From contig JAJEKV010000030.1 of NCBI GenBank assembly GCA_021234155.1, positions 17,226,003 to 17,290,002 on the forward strand: a stretch of 64,000 nt of DNA, written 5' to 3'. The notes beneath the pieces are model-generated. The model ran no database searches. It saw only the letters and a program-made list of their open reading frames with translations, and had not been told where the DNA came from. Position 1 is the first letter of the stretch, and the number at the start of each line of letters is the position of its first letter. Made by a program: the position numbers and the translations under genes. Origin of the DNA: Isoetes taiwanensis. Lineage: Eukaryota; Streptophyta; Lycopodiopsida; Isoetales; Isoetaceae. Positions 31,895 through 41,856 of this stretch are shown one piece after another.

Positions 31895-33586
31895 CTGTTA
31901 GAACCCAGAATATCAAGTCTTGAGATATTATTGTATGGCATTGCCATTTTATGGCTTTACTGTAATCATGCTATATGCAATCAAAACTCATACCTAGCAA
32001 ATACGTCAAAAAATATAGTGGCTGCTTATCTTCACCATATAGTTGATAGTTTTACACTTCAACCCAAACATCCTTTTATAGTGGCAAGACTGAGCAATAC
32101 GGTATTGCAGTGGCAAAACAAAACAATCCGTGTTTCAAAAATATGGCTAGGGATCTAGGAAGAAGCTGAAGCCACCAACTGGAGCATGAGCTACCATCGC
32201 CAAGTAGGAGTTCTGCTAGATCTATAGATGCCACAGTCGCCAAAGCTGGGGCCTGAGCTACCATTGCCAAGCAGAAGAAGTTCCGCCAGATCTGATCTGT
32301 AAATGCCATAGTCGCCAAAGCCCTTTGTTTGTTTGACCAATCTGCATCTGGGCACCCGCACAGAAGATAGATGCCAATGCATCCTCTATAAAAAAGGTGA
32401 TCTATGGATGCTGAAGCTTGAGAAGCCAATTTCCTTCCACGAATCTATTGGTGCTTCCTGTTGTTATGCTTGAACTCAATTGAAACTAAGTGTTTGTTAT
32501 CCCCTGTGAAGTTTTTGGCCGCATGGCTCCTACCATCGCTGGAATCGTGGCCTGAGGATTTAGCTTCATCATCTGAGTTTGGTTTAAAAAACAAACAAAA
32601 ATCAACTGTTACCTTGATTCTGAGTCTCCGGATTAAACAGTCGGCCCTACACCCGTTTTGCATCCTAAAAGCAGCGGAGAGTTCTAGCTGTGGGCAGTAA
32701 ACCCCAAAACGATGCCGCCCTAAAAACTTACCTTGATACCATGTAGAAATCCTCACCGTCCAAATCAAGAAGAGGGATCCCAGCCATCCAATCTAGGGCT
32801 GGATCCAAATCCAGGAATTACAACAAAACATTATAATATAGGATAAAGAAGTAATATAGATGTTTTAGTAGTATGACTTGCCTGTTTACACTCTTCACAT
32901 TGTCGAAAACTTTCACAGATGTCGCAACAGTCAATACTCAAGCAAAATCTTTATAAATATTCTAGATCGCCTTCTCTGTGAGGTTGAGCGGCTCAAATCC
33001 CAGCAATTTAGAACGATCGGCTTCGAAGAAATATTCAGCGCCTCAATAGCCTCCTCCTCGAGTCCAATTCATATGAATGGCTAATGTGCCTGTGTAGTTG
33101 GGTCAAATGTTTTTGAATTTCAAATGCAGGTAGTTTCGGCGGGGGATTTCAATTCTGTATTACTCTGATATCCCTAATTAAAGTGGCTTGCCGTGAGTAT
33201 TATGTTTTCCTGCAAAATGTACGATGACTCGTATTGTGAGTGTCACTATCTCATTTAAATGACATGCGTCGACTAGTCAGATCTCTCTCCCCTGTCACAT
33301 GGTACAGAATTTTGAACTCGTTGCTGACGTCCGTATACAGAATAAAAGTTTGAAATACGGCTTTTTAAAGAATATTCTCGGACCACCGCCAGAATTTATT
33401 TCGTCGGCTTTATTAAATTCGCCCGCGAAAATTATTGCGACCGCCGGAAATCAATTTTATGGCAGTTATTATGGCAGGCCATTAATGACCCCCATTCTAT
33501 AAATTAAGGAAAATTCCAGATTACGGCCGCTTCGCGAAAAAATTTCGAGTGCCATAAAAAAATTTCGAGCACCTTCAACCGCCGCC
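31895..33586. other. No intact gene
   Basis: A degenerate tandem pair of about 85 bp (GAGCTACCAT(C/T)GCCAAG near 32189 and 32258) and unrecognised short ORFs. A TATAAATTAAG at 33499 lies 88 bases before the ATG of the next gene and is a plausible promoter element. Confidence 0.4.
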
Positions 33587-36500
33587 ATGTCTCAATCAGC
33601 CGCCCTAAAAGAAGGTATTTTCCGCGCTTTTCAAGACCACTGCTATCGTTCTAGCATTACTTGTCCTGTTTTTAGCATTGTATATGCTCAAAAGGATCGC
33701 GGCCGCGATCTTCACGAGCAGTATTTCTGTCTTTCCACAGTCTTAATGCCCGTGACAATCGCGGTCGCGATTCCTTTCACCAATATGTATAGTATAGTCT
33801 GGTTGGATTGCTCAAAACTATCGCGGGCACGATCCTATTGAGCACTCTTCCTTTTTATCATATGCTCATAAGGATCGCGGTCGCGTTCCTTGCGAGCTCC
33901 GTATGTTAGCAATATTTTTTTAGAAGCTTGTAAGGATCGCGACCGCATTCCCTTTGAGTTATTTTCCAAGTCAAGGTCTCATTGCTTTCATTTGCTACTG
34001 CAGCCCTCGAGCTTTTCCGCGGGCCCAACTCGAACCCATGCGCATTGTAACTCCTGATAGAAGTCGAAAGTGGTGCATGGAAATAGCTCAAGCCAAGCCA
34101 CATGTTGTGGGAGATCGACGGAAGGACTTATGTCTGTTCTTGAGGAACGGAAAGGGGCCAGGAGACACTGAACAGATGGGCATAATAGTTACTATGTGGG
34201 AAGGCACCAAAAATAACGTTCAGGATGCAATCATATGCAGCGTGGAGGATACACAACAGCTACAGTTTGTGGAATATGTTTTGCGCTAACAAAACTATGA
34301 TCCCTCTATCATGACCGCAAGCAAAGCGAATAAGCCTGCTAGTGGGAAGGGGGTACCTACTAGTGCCAAAGGATATGGCTGGAACTTTCCATCTTATGAT
34401 TCTTTGAGCCTGTCAGGGATAAAGTGCAATAGGGATATACTTGTTGACTTCAGCATGTGTAGGAAGGGCCTTTCGGCTGATAAAAAACCTCCTTCCATTG
34501 CATTGAAGGCTACAAAGGACAACAAGATGCCTTCCAGGACGGACACGAACTAGTTGCGGGCAGTTGCCAAGAAAAAGCCTGTGGTCCCATTGGTTGTTGC
34601 AGGTGAGCCATCGACTCCAAAAGAATCCTTGAGATCATCTCCGCCGGTGCAGAATATAAATCCAGGCGGTTCAGCCGTTGTCGACCCCTCTGCACAAAAT
34701 ATGCTTATGCCACTTCCAGTAAGGGATTCCCATACACAAAGAGGCACCTCTTCCCAAGAAGATAAGTACCTTCAAAATTAAACTTCGAAATTTAAACACT
34801 GAAGAGACAGGGCAGCCCTCTACCTCGTCTACTCCCACCTCCTCTACCAATCCCATGCCTACGACTTCCGTGTTAACTTGGCCATCTGCTTCACGTATGC
34901 CAGATGAATTAAAATTCAATCCGGATGAAGAAAAGAAGTTAGCTGAACAAACCGCCTCCAAGCTAGAGTAAAAGATTTTATCCTATGGGAGTGAATTGGT
35001 TCCAAAAGATCAGCATTTTTGATTGTGAGACAGCCCCTGCTAATCTAACTCATAGGGTTCGATCTAACGACCATGTACAGACACTAATCCGGAGTTTCAA
35101 AAGATGCCCAACAGAGGTTCTCACGCCTGCCGATGTTGTGCCATTTCACCCAGTGACAAGGTAAGGTTCATTGCATTTTTCTTCTGTTAGGCAGCCAGTT
35201 TACAATGCCTATTAATTGATGGGACATCAATGCAGGAAATTGATCGCTTGGTCCCGTCCTGAGGAGCTCTTGAACAAAAAATTCTATATTATTTCTGGTA
35301 ATCATAGTATTTTTGCTGCACAAATTTTATGCTCTATGCGGGAAATGTCGAACAACGGCTAGAATTTGCTAAAGCTTATGCAAAAAGAAGAAGCCGGGTT
35401 TTAAATGGAAACCTATCCAATAAAGAGTATATTCAATTGTCCATACAGTGCAATGACATCATAGCAGATACCGTATATAAGGAGCCACTAATTGAAAAGC
35501 TCCAGCAGTTAAGGAATCAGCATAAGGCCTATGGATGCTCTCCACAAGGCCCAAGAGGCACAGCAGTCTCGTTGACCTGGAAGGTAAAATCTTATTTTCA
35601 GCTATTGAAGATTGCCATCGCGATCCTGACCAGCTGTTGTTTGCAGGATTTTGTTGATGTAGCTACAACAACTTTAAAGGTTAAAGAACTCAAGGACGAA
35701 AAGCAATTCCTCTTCATGCAGGAGGAATCATGGAGTAAGCTTCTGGCTGTTGTTAACAAGTGGGCAGCACGTAAGCTGGCTGATGATCAGGGGGAACTGC
35801 CAGATAAGCCATAAAAAGAGTTCTTTAACAAGACATTCCTAAGATACCTTTGAGGAATGAATAATGCCAAGGTCAGCCAACTCATGGATGAAATTCTCGA
35901 AGGCAAGGTTTTCTTGAAAGCGCAGTCAGGTGGGGCGGTTTGATTGCCGACAGAGGGTGCTGGACATCAGAACACTATCACTGATGCATCGTGAAGTGTT
36001 GTCCTAGGTCAACTATGTTTCGGAAAAGCAATACAGGAGTTTTGAGGAATTAGCTATATCTTTTCCAGAACTTTCTGAACAACGATTGCTGGATATAGCT
36101 GACACTGATTTCGATTACGTTAAAGCCAATTACAATAAAGACTCAGTGCAAGGCAAATCTCTCCAGTGCTTTTTTGGAAGCCACTATCACAATCATTAAG
36201 CCAGAAGAGGCAAGGGAACAGAAGGAGAAGAGGAACATTGTGCACAATGTCACCAAGTCAGGTATTCCTGTTTCTGCACTATGATATTTATTGACATGCG
36301 TAGTTTCACGACGCTGTGGGAAGTTAAGAAATACACAGATCTATTTAGCAGGATTGCAGGCATGACAAAAGCCAAGGTTTATCATATCTGGAGGCGCATC
36401 TGGAAGTGGGAGACTGGATGGCGATCCTTCACCAAAGAGACAGAAGTTGGTTCGGCCTACAGAGTACTCAGAGGCATTGGCGGAAGTATTGCTGGATACT

Positions 36501-36676
36501 CCGCGGATCTCACAGCGTGTGCAAGAGATAGCTGTTGCTATGGATGTGGATATCCCGAACACCACAGGATATACCGAAATGGATACATCACAAACCATTG
36601 CAGCAGGAAATGAACACGTAAGAAGAATAGCAGCAGAGCTTGGCTTAAATATAGAATGCGTGCGTAAACTTCGGTG
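33587..36676 (+). pseudogene. Gene C: ParB-like protein, paralogue of gene B
   Basis: A start in good context (GCCGCCATG, 33587) opens MSQSAALKEGIFRAFQDHC. After an intron with palindromes, coding resumes about 34011 (RIVTPDRSRKWCMEIAQAKP ... GWNFPSYDSLSLSGIKCN). The ParB-like part is FDCETAPANLTHRVRSNDHV to 35160, a short intron (35161-35235), then FYIISGNHSIFAAQ; a frameshift near 35330 leads to LEFAKAYAKRRSRVLNGNLS and YKEPLIEKLQQLRNQ. A further intron (35584-35647) is followed by SWSKLLAVVNKWAARKL. The tail 36390-36676 has a KRQK nuclear signal and ends VRKLR. Several stops (34286, 34550, 35812, 36008) make it a pseudogene. Order and motifs match gene B. Confidence 0.55.
33690..33955 (+). 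repeat. Five GATCGCG..CGCGATC palindromes, about 60-bp period
   Basis: Cores at 33695 (GATCGCGGCCGCGATC, perfect), 33757 (AATCGCGGTCGCGATT), 33820 (TATCGCGGGCACGATC), 33873 (GATCGCGGTCGCGTTC) and 33934 (GATCGCGACCGCATTC) are spaced 63, 63, 53 and 61 bases apart. Flanks share TATGCTCA(A/T)AAGGATCGCG. The array occupies the probable first intron of gene C. Confidence 0.85.
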
Positions 36677-37717
36677 AGAATGTCTATCATATGAAAAATT
36701 TATTGTACTTAAACTTTTTTGAATATATATGAATCCACCAATTTTGCTGAATTTACTTGTCTAAAAGATCGCAACCGCGTTTATTCCGACAAGATTTGCC
36801 TTTTATTTAGATAGATATTAGTTAGTTCTAAGCAATGAATTTGTTATACTTTGCCTGCTTCCTTGTCCAAACTTTCGCCATGGCGATCTTTGGGAGCATT
36901 AGTAATGCTTTTCGAACTTAATAATTAATGTCATCCGACCTCGAGGCCATAAGTGTACAAACGACTTTTGGCGATTATAATTTTTTTGAGCTGATTTACT
37001 AATTTTAAACGCTTCATTGTGCTTGCTTACAACCATTTTTTACTTTGCCCGAGGTGATCGCGACCTATTTCGTGGTCAAACGAGAAAATGAAATTTCTCT
37101 AATTAATGAAATCTTGCTTTTTGGCTTCTTACCAGGAATAGACCCCAAATTATTAGGGGTTTTCTTCCTCTTTGGCACTGCAAAAGAAGATGAACATGAT
37201 TTAGAATACTTTTTTGAACATGAGATCATGCTTGGCGTGAATTTAAAGCTAAATTAGTATAATTCACGCTTGGCGTGTTTCTAGCTTCTATTATAGACCA
37301 TGCTTGGCGTGAATTTAAAGCTAAATTAGTATAATTCACGCTTGGCATGTTTCTAGCTCCTATTAGTATAATTCACGCTTGGCATGTTTTTAGCTCCTAT
37401 CATAGACCCTTTATGCATCCATATTTTACAATCTGTACTCTCATTTAAGACTGCTATCTCTAATTGTCAAACCTCCAGTTCACGCTGAACGTGTACCCCT
37501 CTATTTAAAACTACCAAGAACTATATTCTAAATGGGTGTCTACCCCTCAATTTTGCTAAAAACTATATTCTAAAAAATAGAGCAAAATTATATTCTAAAA
37601 AACAGAGATTCAGAGCATTAACTGAAGGTAATATACCTTGTATGTTGCAAGGAAAGAACTCAAACATAATACTCTCTATGCAGTGTGTATTTTGTGGCAA
37701 AAAGGCAGATTAAATAC
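36677..37717. repeat. Non-coding DNA with CACGCTTGGCGTG dyads
   Basis: Between 37225 and 37390 the phrases ATGCTTGGCGTGAATTTAAAG and AATTCACGCTTGGC(G/A)TGTTT alternate, five copies in all with an intervening CTAAATTAGTAT. Single GATCGCA/GATCGCGACC words occur at about 36770 and 37053. The dyads lie in what would be intron 1 of the minus-strand exon at 37853. Confidence 0.7.
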
Positions 37718-37853
37718 CTTGAATAGGGGTCTGATCAACGCCCTTTGAAAGTTGAGAAGAGCCGTTTCCTCTGCCACTGCTCCCTCGGCCCCATCCGCCT
37801 CGACCACCTCTCTTTTGGGAAATTTTTTTCTTAGGGTCTTTTCGCTTGGGCAT
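37718..37853 (-). CDS. First exon of an unidentified basic, RGG-rich protein
   Basis: ATG at 37853 opens MPKRKDPKKKISQKRGGRGG, then WGRGSSGRGNGSSQ, and ends after DQTPIQ at a GT donor (CAAG|GTATTT) at 37717. The Lys-rich start looks like a nuclear signal and the RGG/GRG run like a nucleic-acid-binding tail. No following exon can be assigned on the minus strand; the DNA downstream is the dyad array and then gene C on the other strand. Confidence 0.45.
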
Positions 37854-39420
37854 CTTGGTCTTTTTTTCACTAACATCAAAGTATTGCTCTTTATTTCATT
37901 AATATTAATGATGTTAGTTATATTAATGTGTTATTTACAAAATTTTCATGGTGTAAATACATATAAAATACATATATGTTCCCATGAAGAGTGTAAATTA
38001 TATAGGTTGATTGTTCGTATATATTCTTTGTGCATAAGATGTCTTAGACTTCCACTGCATATTTACTTGAGTTGAAGCTGTTTCTGGTGTTTTTGGATTG
38101 CCCCTGTTAAGGGGGCAATTCGTTAGGGGGAGGGTTGGTTTTGGCATATTCTGGTATATCAGGGGTATATCTGATAATCTGACGGCCGTCATTACTGATT
38201 GTTTTTCCGGCGGTGAAAAACTTTTTGGTTTTTTTGCGTATGAATATACGCTGAGGTTTTCCGTGTTTTGGACGCCAAATTATTTTTCCGGCGATCGGAA
38301 ACTCGTTTTTTTTTGTGAAAAACTATTGGTTTTTTTAACCTTTGGGCTAGAGATTCCTTTTTTTAGAATTTATCTTTGGGTTTTTTATTTTTAAAACAAA
38401 CTATTTGATTTTTGATCATTGATTTTTGGAATATTCTGTGTTCTGTGCCAAACCAAAGGCCATCAAATTTTTGCCCAATAATTCGCCTGCCACTTTCAAT
38501 GGTCGAAATGCTACAGATGGTAAGAAGATTTAAAAAAAAAAAAAGAAAGCCAAAAGATTTAAAAAAAAGAAGCAGCTGAAGCCGTGCCTTGCTGGCATCG
38601 ATTGCAGATGGCCGGAGCCATAAGATTGGAAGGAAAAACAAAAACAGCGAAGAAGCTCCAGGCCTTCACCATGCTCTGGCTCCAATCCGGCTACTCCAGC
38701 AAATCCGGCTGCCCCAATCCGGCTACTCCGGCAAATCTAGTCTACTCCGGCAAAACTCAAGAAGAAAAACTGAAGAAGCAAAACCCAACAAGAAGAACCG
38801 AACGCATGCATTGCAGATCGTAACACAGCCTTCGCCCATAGCCCCTAAGCAACCCAGCAATTTTGTCGAAGGCATTTTCAATCGACCAACCCAGCCGGAT
38901 CTCTAATGCAGCGCCCACAGGCATGGATTGGCAACTGACAGCAGCAAACTGGATTCTTCATGAATCGTGGCAACCGAATCTACCTATAAACACCATCATG
39001 GCAGCCGGATCTACCTATAAGCACATCATGGCAACCGCATCTACTCTAAACCGCCAGAAACTAGCCGCACAGACGCCCCTGCCCAAAGAAGAAAGCGGCA
39101 TGCTTTTTCTTATCCTTCTATTCTTAAACCATGCCTTAGCCGATTTCTTCAACGCTCAAGCCAACAAGCAGCCGATTATTGCAATTCTTGGCCAACAAGT
39201 AGCTCAAATCAGCAAAAAAATACGCTCTGCCTACGATTTCTCATACAATACCCTCCTAAATCTAGGCCAAACCATCGGTGAGATACCCTCCCCAAATACC
39301 AAACAAAATAATTAGAACATTATTGGGTATGTCGTCAACCAAACCCTAACCCTATTTTCCTAACACTTTTCGAAAACATCTCATTTTCCTTTTCCATTCC
39401 TTCCAGAATCAGCGTTTCTT
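37854..39420. other. No recognised gene
   Basis: A short repeat CTACTCCGGCAAA / AATCCGGCT (38690-38755) and ORFs with no recognisable domain, such as 38863-39315. Confidence 0.35.
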
Positions 39421-39705
39421 CTTATAGCTTTTGTTTGCATGCTCAAAGGCCGGCGTTTGAGTTCAATCCTGTTAGAATACATCATAATTCGTTTAGTTCG
39501 TCATTGTGTGGGCGCTTGTGCTGCTTCAGTTTATCCGAGATCTAATTAAAGAGGGTTTGATTGATCCGATGGCTCCTCTTCATTATGTACAACACAAGGC
39601 AGCAAGGAGAATTTCATGCAAAAGGGGTTCGATAGAAATTGGCGATGAAGAGGCGAGCAAAGTTAATAATCCAGTTGCTCACGTTATGCATTGCAAAAAA
39701 TTCAG

Positions 39706-39776
39706 GAAACCTTTGCATTCAAGGAGATCCCAGTAGTCATTGTCTCATCAGAAAACGTCCCAAGCAGAACGAACAT
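39706..39776 (+). pseudogene. Duplicate receiver-domain exon
   Basis: Same 71 bases as 41275-41345 (FAFKEIPVVIVSSENVPSR), with AG before and GTAAGT after, but here no upstream receiver exons. Confidence 0.8.
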
Positions 39777-40969
39777 GTAAGTATTCTCCAAAATGTTCAA
39801 AGTTTTATCATTTTTGCGCTTCATCCATATGGGTTCTTTATTTTAAGCTCTGGTTCGCTTCATTTTGCTGAGTGTTTAAAATTTGGATACTGTTTCATGT
39901 TTTAGGTTGTCTCTATTCCAATTTATCAATCAGAGAGATGGACGTTTTGCATTGCCATTACTCTAACATATCCAGAGCATATTTAAAAGATACATTATTG
40001 ATGTGCATGTAGGTTTACTTTTAATTTGACAAAAAATTTGCAATACATACTTCCTGTTATCCGGCTGTGGCGAGGCTACCCCCTTCATACTTCTGGCCAA
40101 AAAGGTTCAGGCAGTTGTACTTTAAGCCAAGTATTTTATTATATATCCATTTCTCTAATCAGTTTGAATGCAGATAAACCGCCTCAAGGAGCCTTTGACG
40201 ATGGAAGATGCATCCATACATAATCCGGTTACAAAAGATATGGTGCTAGATCCCAAAACTCTTCATATATTTTATTACAGTTTCTCTCTTCTTATAGCTT
40301 TTGTTTGCATGCTCAAAGGCCAGCGTTTGAGTTCAATCCTGTTAGAATACATCATAATTCGTTTAGTTCGTCATTGTGTGGGCACTTATGCTGCTTCAGT
40401 TTATCCGAGATCTAATTAAAGAGGGTTTGATTGATCCGATGGCTCCTCTTCATTATGTACAACACAAGGCAGCAAGGAGAATTTCATGCAAAAGGGGTTC
40501 GATAGAAATTGGCGATGAAGAGGCGAGCAAATTTAATAATCCAGTTGCTGGCGATGGCTGCACAACGCCCAAGCATCAGAAAAATTCTGCATTGATTTGC
40601 CCAGCGGCCCCTGGCAAGCCCCGCTCTGTGAAGCGACACAGGCTCATTCGCAGTGCCCCGATGGCAGAGCAGGTAATGGCCCAACATGTGAGTAGAGCCG
40701 AAGTTCTAAGTCGGGTGTAGTTCAAAGCACACAAGCCTGTGTGGTTCTTCATCACCTCAAGTAAAAATCGAGACTATTTCACTGCCAGTATACTACAATA
40801 GCCACTATGCTACCACGACCAGTATGCTACAATTTTGCTATATTTATCTGCCATGATGCATTTTGGATCTCTGCCTGCTAATGTATTCCAGAGTCAGGGC
40901 CTTACCTAGACCAAATTGTTTTGCCTTGCCACTACGAAAATTGCTCTGTCTTACCATAACTGTAGAAGA

Positions 40970-41345
40970 GCATGGCGAGTTGTAGGGCGCTAGAATTCTT
41001 GGGTTTAAGCAATCCGTCTATTGCTAATGTAAGACTCTGTTTCTTAAATCCCTCCCTTTTCTAGCACTAGCAAATTCTGAAATTTGAGGCTCTTTACAGG
41101 GATTGGATGTCAATCTGATTGTCACAGATTATGGCATGCCTGGAATGACAGGATACGATCCTTTAAAGAAGCTCAAGGTGTGTTTTCCTCAAACATCTGT
41201 AGATTTGCGCTTTGAATCTAAACACACAGAACTTATTCGCAATTTTCACACGTTATGCATTGCAAAAAATTCAGGAAACCTTTGCATTCAAGGAGATCCC
41301 AGTAGTCATTGTCTCATCAGAAAACGTCCCAAGCAGAACGAACAT
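40970..41345 (+). pseudogene. Type-A response regulator receiver-domain exons
   Basis: Three consecutive exon-like pieces in phase: RALEFLGLSNPSIAN ending at a donor at 41039; GLDVNLIVTDYGMPGMTGYD to KKLK (41100-41177), with AG and GT borders; and ETFAFKEIPVVIVSSENVPS RTN (41275-41345), ending at GTAAGT. These are the middle of a cytokinin-type (type-A ARR) receiver: the phospho-acceptor Asp is in VTDYGMPGMTG and the SSENVPSR block precedes the conserved Lys. The N-terminal VLAVDDS part and the C-terminal KPV part are not seen, so it is a fragment. The third exon is duplicated at 39706-39776. Confidence 0.8.
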
Positions 41346-41856
41346 GTAAGTATTCTTCAAAATGTTCAAAGTTTTATCATTTTTGCGCTTGATCCATATG
41401 GGTTCTTTATTTTAAGCTCTGGTTCGCTTCATTTTGCTGAGTGTTTAAAATTTGGATACTGTTTCATGTTTTAGGTTGTCTCTATTCCAATTTATCAATC
41501 AGAGAGATGGACGTTTTGCATTGCCATTACTCTAACATATCCAGAGCATATTTAAAAGATACATTATTGATGTGCATGTAGGTTTACTTTTAATTTGACA
41601 AAAAATTTGCAATACATACTTCCTGTTATCCGGCTGTGGCGAGGCTACCCCCTTCATACTTCTGGCCAAAAAGGTTCAGGCAGTTGTACTTTAAGCCAAG
41701 TATTTTATTATATATCCATTTCTCTAATCAGTTTGAATGCAGATAAACCGCCTCAAGGAGCCTTTGACGATGGAAGATGCATCCATACATAATCCGGTTA
41801 CAAAAGATATGGTGCTAGATCCCAAAACTCTTCATATATTTTATTACAGTTTCTCT

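Larger units (their letters stand above)
39421..41856 (+). repeat. Rearranged duplication R1-R2-R1'-U-R2'
   Basis: R1 (39421-39679) recurs at 40291-40549 (870 bases on), nearly identical. R2 (39680-40287) recurs at 41249-41856 (1569 bases on), with a handful of differences. The unique part U (40550-41248), which holds response-regulator exons, lies only between R1' and R2'. So an R1-U-R2 unit was duplicated and the first copy lost U. Confidence 0.9.

Noticed and set aside
33690-33955. CRISPR-like array at GATCGCG palindromes
   Set aside because: Spacing is regular but flanks are themselves repeated; plant nuclear DNA.
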